Part shown: positions 7,821 through 14,749 of the stretch, piece after piece | Layout of the letters: each line of letters opens with the position of its first letter | Numbering within the stretch: the first letter of the stretch is position 1 | DNA from: CAYRVX01 sp964642165 | Lineage (GTDB): Bacteria; Planctomycetota; Phycisphaerae; SM23-33 | Assembly: GCA_964642165.1 (NCBI GenBank) | Contig: CAZXOC010000066.1 | Coordinates: 1 to 29,352 of the forward strand | Direction: 5' to 3' | DNA: 29,352 bases | Notes under the pieces: model-generated | The model's input: only the letters and a program-made list of their open reading frames with translations | Told to the model about the DNA's origin: nothing | Databases searched by the model: none | Program-made: the position numbers and the translations under genes

Positions 7821-7850
7821 GGCCGGCCCGCGCTGCCGCGCGAGCCGGCC
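7821..7850. terminator. GC-rich hairpin between convergent genes
   Basis: GGCCGGC (7821-7827) and GCCGGCC (7844-7850) form a perfect 7-bp stem with extra CGCG/CGCG pairing inside. It lies between the ends of the GH38-like gene (plus) and the PEP-CTERM gene (minus). No T-run follows on either strand, so any terminator role is tentative. Confidence 0.4.
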
Positions 7851-7887
7851 GGGGTCACACTTGCTTGATCAGGTCCCTACCGGGCGA

Positions 7888-8490
7888 TCAACGGCGCCGC
7901 CGGCGGATCAGGCAACCCAGCGCGCCGGCGCCCAGCAGGCCCAGTGTCATGGGCTCGGGAACGGTGATCGTCCCGTCGGTGATGTCCGGCATGTTCTCGG
8001 GATCGCCGAAGTCGCTCCCGCCGCCGGTGTTGCGGTTGGAAAGAACCAGCTCCCACGTCCCATCGAAGATGCCCGTGGTGTCCACGTAGACGGTTCCGAT
8101 GAGGCCCGCGGCCGGCTCGGTGCCGGACTGCGTCACCACTTCGCGACCCTCGAAGTAGCGGTAGCCGTCCGGATCGCCCGAGTCCTGGTCCGTATCGTCC
8201 TGGCCCTGGTTGTTGTTGGCGAAGATGGCCCCGGCCACCAGGCAGTCCACCGCATTGATGTACGGAGCGGCGCCCGGGTCGGTGATGCTCCCGCCGCCGA
8301 CCGCCATGATCTCGCAGTACAGGTTCACGCCGACGACGGCATCTCCGCCCGTGACGTAAATGTTGATCGGCTGCATCGGGGTGTCTTCGTCGAGCAGATG
8401 GTCGCCGACGATGATGACGGGCACGGCCAGCGCGCCGGAGGCGCAGAAAAGCAGCAGCACGGCGCAGACAACACAGGAAGTGAACTTCAT
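7888..8490 (-). CDS. PEP-CTERM sorting-domain protein
   Basis: This 200-aa exported protein has a signal peptide (MKFTSCVVCAVLLLFCASGA), a beta-rich acidic central part (Asp/Gly/Asn-rich, with DDTDQDSGDPDG) and a C-terminal PEP-CTERM tail: VPEPMTLGLLG, a short membrane helix and IRRRRR. Such tails are recognised by exosortases that process surface or exopolysaccharide-associated proteins. The central region (INIYVTGGDAVVGVNLYCEI) may be a small adhesin-like beta-sandwich, but its role is unknown. The ATG at 8490 has GAGG 9 nt upstream, and a good promoter lies 50-80 bp upstream. The leader shares GAGGATCCCC with the second PEP-CTERM gene at 23.8 kb. No exosortase gene is in the window. Confidence 0.88.
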   Translation of the reverse strand: MKFTSCVVCAVLLLFCASGALAVPVIIVGDHLLDEDTPMQPINIYVTGGDAVVGVNLYCEIMAVGGGSITDPGAAPYINAVDCLVAGAIFANNNQGQDDTDQDSGDPDGYRYFEGREVVTQSGTEPAAGLIGTVYVDTTGIFDGTWELVLSNRNTGGGSDFGDPENMPDITDGTITVPEPMTLGLLGAGALGCLIRRRRR

Positions 8491-8542
8491 TTGCCTATCC
8501 TCGCTTCTGGGGATCCTCGCTCCTCGGATAATCTCTCTTCTA

Positions 8543-8571
8543 TTTGTACACCAGGTCGGCCAAACTGTCAA
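8543..8571 (-). promoter_or_regulatory. Promoter of the first PEP-CTERM gene
   Basis: On the minus strand TTGACA (8571-8566), a 17-bp spacer and TACAAA (8548-8543) precede the start codon at 8490 with a leader of about 45 nt. The -35 is perfect and the -10 matches 4 of 6. Confidence 0.65.
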
Positions 8572-8908
8572 GTCCCTTCTGCAAGGCCGTTTGCCGCGTG
8601 AGCCACCGGCTTTGCCGTCCACCGGCACGAGGCCGGCGAACACCTGCGCGCATGCACACAGGGCGCCACAATCCACAGAAAAGGCTTGCCCTGCGGGCGG
8701 GCAGGGTGTAGAGATGAGGATCGTAAGTCCCTTGGGCGCTTGCGTCGCTCGGGCCGGGTGGAGGCCCGCAGGGAGGCGCTTTAAGCAAAGTGTACGTATG
8801 GCCTTGCCGATGAGGCCGTACGGGTCCGCCCCCGCGGTAGGGAGCGGGTCGCCAGCCGTAAGGGACGCAGCACAGGAAACTCGCCCCACCAGCCGCAAGG
8901 AGTGACAA
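8572..8908 (+). other. Structured non-coding region upstream of the DUF3467 gene
   Basis: No convincing gene lies here. Several hairpins are visible: CCCTGC/GCAGGG near 8685-8706, GGGCC/GGCCC at 8751-8767, and a 9-bp stem CGTATGGCC (8795-8803) with GGCCGTACG (8814-8822, one G-T pair). It ends with the AAGGAG ribosome-binding site at about 8897-8902. It is likely the promoter region and long leader of the DUF3467 gene. No clear promoter hexamers and no known RNA family were recognised. Confidence 0.4.
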
Positions 8909-9292
8909 ATGGCCGAAGAGCCTCAACAGCCCGACGAGGGCGCCCAGGACCAGCCCGTGGAGGAGCAGGCCCGACAGCAGACCGGGCAGCAGCAGGTCCA
9001 GCTTCGGATCGACGAAGCCAACATGCAGACCACCTACGCCAATGCCTTCCGCACGAACGGCACGGCGGAGGAGGTCCTGCTCGACTTCGGACTGAACCTG
9101 ATCGGGCCTCCTCAGCAGCCCCAGAGCCAGCCGCAGATCCTCTTCCGGGTCAACCAGCGCGTCATCATGAACTACTACTCGGTCAAGCGGCTGGCGATCA
9201 CGCTGAGCCAGTTGATCCGACGGCACGAGGAGCAGTTCGGCGAGCTGGAGATGGACGTCTCCAAGCGCCGCAAAGGCGGCGCCGCGACCTGA
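8909..9292 (+). CDS. DUF3467 family protein
   Basis: This 127-aa protein has a Gln/Glu-rich disordered N-terminus (residues 1-30) followed by the DUF3467 fold. That part has an ANAFRTNGTAEEVLLDFGLN strand-helix segment, a basic VNQRVIMNYYSVKRLAITLS segment and a C-terminal helix (LIRRHEEQFGELEMDV) ending in lysine/arginine. The family is small, widespread and of unknown function. AAGGAG lies 7 nt before the ATG. It is a single-gene unit facing a convergent glycosyltransferase, with a strong inverted repeat in between. Confidence 0.82.
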   Translation: MAEEPQQPDEGAQDQPVEEQARQQTGQQQVQLRIDEANMQTTYANAFRTNGTAEEVLLDFGLNLIGPPQQPQSQPQILFRVNQRVIMNYYSVKRLAITLSQLIRRHEEQFGELEMDVSKRRKGGAAT

Positions 9293-9371
9293 TCGCACGC
9301 CGGCGAGCGCCGGCACGTCATCCCTACGTACGGCCCGCCGGCTGGCGCGAAACGCCCCGCCGGCTGAAGAG

Positions 9372-9423
9372 CGCACCTTGCCGGTTTTCTGCCGCACGAA
9401 CGCGAGGCCGGCAAGGTGCGTTT
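9372..9423 (+). terminator. 13-bp inverted repeat, likely terminator of the DUF3467 gene
   Basis: CGCACCTTGCCGG (9372-9384) and CCGGCAAGGTGCG (9408-9420) are perfectly complementary around a 23-nt loop, and TTT follows. It sits between convergent genes and close to the glycosyltransferase stop. A second small hairpin (GCCGGC, GAGC, GCCGGC at 9299-9314) directly follows the DUF3467 stop. The short T-run makes a standard Rho-independent terminator plausible, not certain. Confidence 0.5.
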
Positions 9424-9431
9424 GCCTGCCC

Positions 9432-10532
9432 CTACCCGCGCTCCGCCTCGCGCCGCGTCGCCAGTTCCTCGACGGCCTCCTCGATGGCCCGCAGGGCCTC
9501 GCCCAGTCCGTCCCGGCGGCGGATGCGCGCGTTGTCGGCGAACTCGTCGGCGCGTCCCAGAAAGCGCTTCAACAGGTCGGTCGTCACGGCCGCCGGGCAG
9601 GTCCGCATACCGATCCCCCACCGCTGCACGTAGCTCGCGTTGAGCCGCTGCTCCAGGGATTCCTCGGGCATCAGCAGCAGCGGCTTGCCGAAGTGGATCG
9701 CCTCGGAGATGAGCTGGTTCCCGGCCGTGCTGAACACGGCGCGGCAGCCGGCGAGGTCCTTCACGAACGGCAGGTTCGCCGCCGGGCGGAAGTGCAGGCT
9801 GCCCTCGATGCCGGCGCGGTCCGGGCCGTAGACCCTCACCGGGCGGGCGAGTCCGCGCAGCGCCTTCTCGACGCGCGGCGTGAAGTGCACGGCGGCGTTG
9901 CTGAAGTACACCAGCAGGTAGTCCCCCGGCGAGGGCGGCGTCTCGCGGACCTCTCGCCGCAGGATCGGGCCGACGACGCGCGCGCCGCGGCGCTTCGGCG
10001 GGCCCTCGTAGAACGCCGCCACGATCGCCCGCTCCGACTGGCACACCAGCGCCCGGTAGGCCAGCGACTCCAGCCAACACTCGATGCGGTCGCGGCGGGG
10101 CATCTCCAGCCGGCAGTACACCAGGATCCCGTAGTGGTCGAAGCTGACCCGCCCGATGCCGAGGGCCCGCGCCGCCCGGTGCGTCCAGGCCTCGGAGTCC
10201 GAGATGGCCACGTCCGGATCGAAACGTCTCATCTCGTCGACGACCATCTGGAGGGTCGGCCCGCCGAGCAGCAGGTCGCAGACACCGGGGAGGTTCCGCT
10301 GGATCGTGAGCAGCGCCGAGCGTCGCCCCCGCCGGCCCGCATAGTAGCGGAGAGTGGGGATCCGCACGACGGGGTACTGCCCGCGAAGCTGGTCGTAGGC
10401 GTCATCGCCGGCGAGGACCAGCGTGTCGTATCGCCGCGTCAGCTCGGGCAGGACGGCCTGCGCCCTGGCGGCGTGTCCGCGCCCGTACCCGTGTACGCCG
10501 TATACGATCCTTCGCTTCCTGGCGGCAGGCAT
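9432..10532 (-). CDS. MurG-like glycosyltransferase family protein
   Basis: This 366-aa predicted GT-B fold nucleotide-sugar transferase has two Rossmann halves. The start RIVYGVHGYGRGHAARAQAV is the glycine-rich acceptor-side loop typical of the MurG/GT28-like group (Glyco_trans_1_3). The C-terminal half has the donor-binding signature FSTAGNQLISEAIHFGKPLL, followed by EQRLNASYVQRWGIG. Tyr/Phe-rich strands (DYLLVYFSN) mark the domain junction. No transmembrane segment is seen, so it probably works at the cytoplasmic face. The ribosome-binding site is weak. The gene is isolated from the other glycosyltransferases of the window. The acceptor and sugar are unknown. Confidence 0.85.
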   Translation of the reverse strand: MPAARKRRIVYGVHGYGRGHAARAQAVLPELTRRYDTLVLAGDDAYDQLRGQYPVVRIPTLRYYAGRRGRRSALLTIQRNLPGVCDLLLGGPTLQMVVDEMRRFDPDVAISDSEAWTHRAARALGIGRVSFDHYGILVYCRLEMPRRDRIECWLESLAYRALVCQSERAIVAAFYEGPPKRRGARVVGPILRREVRETPPSPGDYLLVYFSNAAVHFTPRVEKALRGLARPVRVYGPDRAGIEGSLHFRPAANLPFVKDLAGCRAVFSTAGNQLISEAIHFGKPLLLMPEESLEQRLNASYVQRWGIGMRTCPAAVTTDLLKRFLGRADEFADNARIRRRDGLGEALRAIEEAVEELATRREAERG

Positions 10533-10614
10533 GGATCTGGCTTGTCTCTGCCGGGCGCCGCGTCAATGCGCGCTCGGCCAGGGCGGTTCCTTCCGGCCGC
10601 CGGCGGCCGCGCCG

Positions 10615-11535
10615 TCAGCTCAGCAGGCCCGCGATGATCAGGTCGGCCGCCTCGTCCTCGGTCAGCCCGCGCGCCATCAGTGTCTCGAGCTGCTTGCTGT
10701 CCACGCTGCCCAGGGCGGCCTCGTGCGTGATGTGCGCCTTGGGGTGCAGGACTTCCACGATGGGCACGGCGTTGGCCGTCCCGCCGCCCTGGATGATCTC
10801 CTTGCAGTCCACGTGTCCCCGGGCGTAGGCGGCGGTGGCGGTCAGCTTGTTGTAGACCTCGGCGCGGGCCCGGTCCCGCACGGCGACGCGGCTGGTCAGC
10901 ACGCCGGTGGCCCGCTCGCCGACGAGCCAGCCCGTCTCGCGAATCCGAATGACGTCGTCTCCTCGGCCGCTGATCCGTGCGCTCATGTCCATGACGCTCT
11001 CGGGCCCGGCGGTCGTCTCGTAGTCGATCTCGATGAGGCCGACGCGGCCTTGGATCAGCTCGAACTCCGTCTTGAACCGCGCCTGGGGGGCCAGGTCGAT
11101 CCGGGCCTTCGGCACGACGGTGATCCCGCCGGCCGGCGAATGGATGTGCCGTTCGAAGTACGAGTAGCGTGCGGCTTGGCCGATGCGGATGTTCGCGTCC
11201 ATGAGGTGCCGCACGTCCCGGGCGTTGGGGAAGACGCAGTGGGCCATGACGTCGACCTTCGCGCCGGCGCGGACGTCCAGGTCCATGTCGATCTTCTGGA
11301 TGCCCGCCTCCTGGAGCAGCCCGAAGCACAGGTGCACGGGCCTAGCGAGGACGGCCCCCTCGGCCACGACCATCCGGATGCCGACGCCGTCCGCCCGCTG
11401 CTCCACGTCGACCTCCAGGCCGTCGACGGTGCGGCGGCTGACGACCTCGTTTAGGCCGATCACCAGGTGCGCCGTGCCCGGGTCCTCCACCTGGCGATGG
11501 ATGCGGGCGAACGAGGCCAGCTCGAGGCTACTCAT
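10615..11535 (-). CDS. SufB/SufD-like Fe-S cluster scaffold protein (minimal type)
   Basis: At 306 aa it is much shorter than SufB or SufD (over 400 aa) and is mostly the right-handed beta-helix core. Near the C-terminus, Cys244 (VDCKEIIQGGGTANAVP) lines up by eye with the essential SufB cysteine and His271-Glu272 (ITHEAALG) with the SufB Glu region, so it looks assembly-competent rather than SufD-like. SKQLETLMARGLTEDEAADL is the conserved C-terminal helix pair that contacts SufC. Its start overlaps the sufC stop by 8 bp. No SufS, SufE, SufU or second SufB/D gene is present here. The pair matches the two-gene SUF-like minimal systems of anaerobes and archaea. The SufB-type assignment is inference. 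Confidence 0.88.
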   Translation of the reverse strand: MSSLELASFARIHRQVEDPGTAHLVIGLNEVVSRRTVDGLEVDVEQRADGVGIRMVVAEGAVLARPVHLCFGLLQEAGIQKIDMDLDVRAGAKVDVMAHCVFPNARDVRHLMDANIRIGQAARYSYFERHIHSPAGGITVVPKARIDLAPQARFKTEFELIQGRVGLIEIDYETTAGPESVMDMSARISGRGDDVIRIRETGWLVGERATGVLTSRVAVRDRARAEVYNKLTATAAYARGHVDCKEIIQGGGTANAVPIVEVLHPKAHITHEAALGSVDSKQLETLMARGLTEDEAADLIIAGLLS

Positions 11536-12271
11536 CGGGCGGCCCCTCGCCCAGCTCGGGACGGTTCTTGTGGTCGCACGGGATGCACCGGCCCTCGAAG
11601 TAGCCGCGGATCTCCTCGACGCCGCCCTCGTCGCGGATGGTCCCGCAGCACATCAGGAAGGCGTGCTCGGCCCAAGTGAGCACCTCGCGGCTGTGCGTGA
11701 TCAGCACCACCGTCGAGCCGGCGGCCTTCAGCAGCGCGATGGCCTGCCGGATCCGCTGAAGGCTCTCGACGTCGATGCCGCTATCGGGCTCGTCGAGCAG
11801 GACCAGCCGCGGCCGCATCGCCAGGATGGACGCCAGCTCCACCTTCTTGCGCTCGCCCCCGCTGAGGGACTTGTCCACCGCGCGGTGCAGGTAGCGCAGG
11901 GGCGCCAGACCGACCTGGGCGAGGACCTCGCCGACGGCCTGATCGCCCTTGTCCCTCGCGGCCGTCCGGACGAACTGCTTGACCGTCAGGCCCTCGAAGC
12001 GGGCGGGCTCCTGCCAGCCGAGCGTCATGCCTTTGCGCGCCCGCTCGTCCACCGTCAGGTCGTTGATCCGCTCGCCGTCGAAGAGGATCTCGCCGTCGAA
12101 GCGGCGGTAGCCGTCCAGCCCCATCAGCGTGTAGGCCAGCGTCGACTTGCCCGCCCCGTTGGGCCCGACGATGGCGTGGACGCGCCCGGCCCGCAGCTCC
12201 AGGCTGATCCCGTCGAGCAGGCGGGTCCCGTTGACCGAGAGCACGAGGTCCTGGATGTCCAGAAGCGCCAT
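11528..12271 (-). CDS. sufC: SufC-type ABC ATPase with cysteine-bearing C-terminal tail
   Basis: This 247-aa cytosolic ATPase energises Fe-S assembly on the SufB-like partner encoded just downstream. Walker A is GPNGAGKST at 36-44, the signature is LSGGERKKVELASIL, and Walker B with the catalytic acid is LVLLDEPDSGID; the switch His is in LITHSRE. Tyr-rich LAYTLMG and the SGGE-x-K-K signature are SufC hallmarks. Beyond the usual end there is a tail with Cys208-Cys209 and Cys229-x2-Cys232-x-His234, which could bind metal. The ATG at 12271 has GAGAGG upstream and a fair promoter 47-75 bp before it. It forms a two-gene operon with the scaffold. Confidence 0.94.
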   Translation of the reverse strand: MALLDIQDLVLSVNGTRLLDGISLELRAGRVHAIVGPNGAGKSTLAYTLMGLDGYRRFDGEILFDGERINDLTVDERARKGMTLGWQEPARFEGLTVKQFVRTAARDKGDQAVGEVLAQVGLAPLRYLHRAVDKSLSGGERKKVELASILAMRPRLVLLDEPDSGIDVESLQRIRQAIALLKAAGSTVVLITHSREVLTWAEHAFLMCCGTIRDEGGVEEIRGYFEGRCIPCDHKNRPELGEGPPDE

Positions 12272-12317
12272 GGGGCCTCTCTGCCGCCCGCCGGTGCGTC
12301 TCGAGGGCGTTGCGCGA

Positions 12318-12345
12318 ATTCTAACGACCCGACCGGCAGAGGCAA
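12318..12345 (-). promoter_or_regulatory. Likely promoter of the sufC-sufB operon
   Basis: On the minus strand TTGCCT (12345-12340), a 16-bp spacer and TAGAAT (12323-12318) lie about 47 bp upstream of the sufC start. They match 4/6 and 5/6 of consensus. Confidence 0.5.
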
Positions 12346-12394
12346 TGGCCCGTTGGAGATTCGCCCGGGGCGCAGCGCCGCGGCCCCCGGCGCT

Positions 12395-13894
12395 TCAGCT
12401 CGACGCCAGTTCCCGGGCCACCTGCTGCGCGGTCGGCCGCCGCGCCAGCAGACCGGAGAGGTCCGCTTGTCCCTCCACGGCGCGTTTGACCGAGCCGGAG
12501 ATGGAGGCGTCGCCGAGCAGGACGGCCCCGACCATGCGCCCGTCGCGGAAGACGAAGCGGAAGTAGCCGCCGTCGGCGTCCTCCTCGACCACGAGGAAGC
12601 TGGCGTCCTCGGGCTCGAACTGCCCGATGCTCAGCAGGTCGACGCCGAGCACCTTGAGCGTGTTCGAGCGCGGGATGCCGCCGAATTCGGTCTTCATGCC
12701 CGCGGCGTTCATCCCGGCGATGCCGCCCTGGTACTGCGCGGCGCTCCACGTGCCGTAGAGCACGCCGCGGTGCTCGGCGACGTCGCCCGCGGCCAGCACG
12801 TTCGGGTGCGACGTGAACAGGTAGTGATCCACCACGACGCCGCGGTCGACCTCCAGGCCCGCCCGGCGGGCGAGGTGGCTGTTGGGGCGCACCCCGGTGG
12901 CGATGACCACCATCTCGGCGGGAAGGGTTTCGCCGTCCTCCAGCCGCACCCCGGCGGCGCGCTCGTCGCCCACCACCTCCTCGGTCCGTGCCTGCGTGCG
13001 AACGCGGATGCCGATCTCCTCGACCTGCCGACGGAGGCGGTCGCCCGCCGTCCGGCTGAGCTGACGGGGCATGAGCCACTCGTGCCCCTCCAGCAGCGTT
13101 ACGTCGAGTCCCCGGCGGGCCAGCGCGCCGGCCGTCTCCATGCCCAGGATGCCCCCGCCGATGCAGACACACGTCATGCCTTCCCGGGCGGCATCCAGGA
13201 TGTGGCTCGCGTCGCGGCTCGTCCGCAGCGTCGTGACGCCGCGGCGGTGCGTCCCCGCAAGCGGCGGGACGAACGGGTGCGCGCCGACGGCGAGGATCAG
13301 CCGCTCGAAGTCGACCCGTCGCCCGCCCCGCAGCTCGACGGCCTGCTCGCCCAGCCGCAGCTCGGCAACCTCCGCCCCGCGCAGCAGCTCGACGCGGTTC
13401 TGCGCGTACCAGTCCGGGGCGTGGACGGGCAGGTCGTCCGGGCCGATCTCGCCGGCGAGGCGGCGCGTCAGGTTCAGGCGGTAGTAGGGCAGCTCGGCCT
13501 CGGCCGAGATCAGGACGATCCGTGTGCCGGGGGCGGCCTGACGCAGGGACTCCACGGCGGAGAGTCCCGCGATCCCCGCCCCGACCACGACGACCTGCGA
13601 CGGCGGGCGGTCCGAGCCGCCCGGGGCCGCCGCTTCGACGACCGGCTCAAACCGGTCGCTCGGCGCGCCGCAGACGGGGCAGTTCTTCGGCGGCTCCGAG
13701 CCGCCGTGCACGCAGGTGCAGTTCAGGCATCGCCACTGCCGGACCTCCCCCGCCGGTGCGGGCGGCGCTTCGGCATGGGGCTCGAAGTCCTCCCTGGCGG
13801 CCCCGCAGATCGGACACCAGTCGGGCGGCTCCGCCTCGCGGTGGACGTAGCCGCACACGCTGCACCGCCAGGCCTCGGCCGACGGTTCGGACAT
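12395..13894 (-). CDS. FAD-dependent oxidoreductase with two N-terminal rubredoxin-like domains
   Basis: At 499 aa this looks like a self-contained rubredoxin reductase. Two short rubredoxin modules come first: Cys11, 14, 27, 30 and Cys56, 59, 72, 75, each expected to hold one Fe. A Pro/Ala linker follows, then a two-dinucleotide-binding flavoprotein: FAD loop GAGIAG (105-110), NAD(P)H loop GGGILGMETAGAL (about 245-260), ATGVRPNSHLARRAG, and the FAD-contact NVLAAGDVAEH. A C-terminal domain is as in NirB/Rd-reductase-like proteins. It should pass NAD(P)H electrons through flavin to its own rubredoxins and on to the rubrerythrin encoded 48 bp upstream. The ATG at 13894 has GAGGTG upstream. Electron flow is inference from domain content. 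Confidence 0.9.
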   Translation of the reverse strand: MSEPSAEAWRCSVCGYVHREAEPPDWCPICGAAREDFEPHAEAPPAPAGEVRQWRCLNCTCVHGGSEPPKNCPVCGAPSDRFEPVVEAAAPGGSDRPPSQVVVVGAGIAGLSAVESLRQAAPGTRIVLISAEAELPYYRLNLTRRLAGEIGPDDLPVHAPDWYAQNRVELLRGAEVAELRLGEQAVELRGGRRVDFERLILAVGAHPFVPPLAGTHRRGVTTLRTSRDASHILDAAREGMTCVCIGGGILGMETAGALARRGLDVTLLEGHEWLMPRQLSRTAGDRLRRQVEEIGIRVRTQARTEEVVGDERAAGVRLEDGETLPAEMVVIATGVRPNSHLARRAGLEVDRGVVVDHYLFTSHPNVLAAGDVAEHRGVLYGTWSAAQYQGGIAGMNAAGMKTEFGGIPRSNTLKVLGVDLLSIGQFEPEDASFLVVEEDADGGYFRFVFRDGRMVGAVLLGDASISGSVKRAVEGQADLSGLLARRPTAQQVARELASS

Positions 13895-13941
13895 GGGTCA
13901 CCTCGTGGGGTCCGGAAGCGGCGCCGGGCCGCGGCGAGTCG

Positions 13942-14442
13942 CTATTCGACTTCGGCGAAGCGTGCGGCCGGAGCGTTGCAGATGGGGCACCTCTCGGGCG
14001 CCCGGCCCGAGACGGTGTTGCCGCAGATCCCGCAGATGAACATCCGGCTGGCGGGCAGGTCGCTGCCCTCCTGGACCGCCTGGAGGGCGTCGCTGTAGAG
14101 CCCGTGGTGGATCTCCTCCACGGCCATGGCGTTCCGGAACGTGATGAGCGCCGGCTGGTTCGCCTCGGCCTCGGCCTCCTGGACGAACTTCGGGTACATC
14201 TCCTGGAACTCGAATCCCTCGCCCTCGATCGCGCTCTGGAGGTTCTCTGCCGTGCCCTTCACGCCGCCCATGACGCGGAAGTGGGCATGGGCGTGCACCC
14301 TTTCCGCCCCGGCCGCCGCCCGGAACAGCTTGGCGACCTGCGGGTAGCCGTCGGCTTCGGCCTTCTTCGCGAAGGCCAGGTACTTCCGACTGGCCTGGCT
14401 TTCCCCCGCAAAGGCTTCCTGCAGATTCTCCAACGTTGCCAT
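13942..14442 (-). CDS. Rubrerythrin
   Basis: This 166-aa non-haem di-iron peroxidase reduces hydrogen peroxide in the cytoplasm of anaerobes. The four-helix bundle carries the iron ligands around Glu14, Glu47-x2-His50, the EFQEMYPKF helix and Glu109-Glu110 to His113. A C-terminal rubredoxin domain (CGICGN ... CPICNAP) supplies electrons. The ATG at 14442 is chosen because AGAGGAG lies 8 nt upstream and the family starts with this MATLENLQ-like segment; the longer frame to 14538 adds only Arg-rich residues. It is upstream of the double-rubredoxin reductase in the same direction, forming a likely two-gene peroxide-detoxifying operon. Confidence 0.95.
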   Translation of the reverse strand: MATLENLQEAFAGESQASRKYLAFAKKAEADGYPQVAKLFRAAAGAERVHAHAHFRVMGGVKGTAENLQSAIEGEGFEFQEMYPKFVQEAEAEANQPALITFRNAMAVEEIHHGLYSDALQAVQEGSDLPASRMFICGICGNTVSGRAPERCPICNAPAARFAEVE

Positions 14443-14749
14443 TTCGATGCTCCTCTGGCTTCCCTTGAACGACAGGGGCTCTACCCGACGCACTGCGGTC
14501 AGCCGCCGCTGCGCGGCTCGCACGCGTCGCCTTTTCACATAGACGGCGGCTCACCCCACGACGGCCGTACCCGCGCGCCGGCGGGGCTTCGTTCCGCACA
14601 TGGCCGAACACACCATCATAGGCCCCAAGGGGCCGGCAAACCGGCACGGCGGACTTTCGTCTCCGGGGGGACGTCCGCCGGCCGGCGCGCCTGCCCGAGG
14701 TCCCCCGGTCCGGCTTGCCCGAAGCGCCCGCGCACGCTAGAGTCCGCTC
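14443..14749. other. Divergent intergenic region between rubrerythrin and the membrane protein
   Basis: No gene is seen. On the minus strand TATGAT (14620-14615) could be a -10 for rubrerythrin, but a matching -35 is lacking. GGCCCC-AA-GGGGCC (14621-14634) is a near-palindrome just beside it and might be an operator or hairpin. On the plus strand neither promoter nor strong ribosome-binding site stands out before 14750. Confidence 0.35.

Noticed and set aside
10615..11535. Plain SufD call
   Set aside because: Protein is too short and keeps a Cys and His-Glu in SufB-like positions; called SufB/SufD-like instead.
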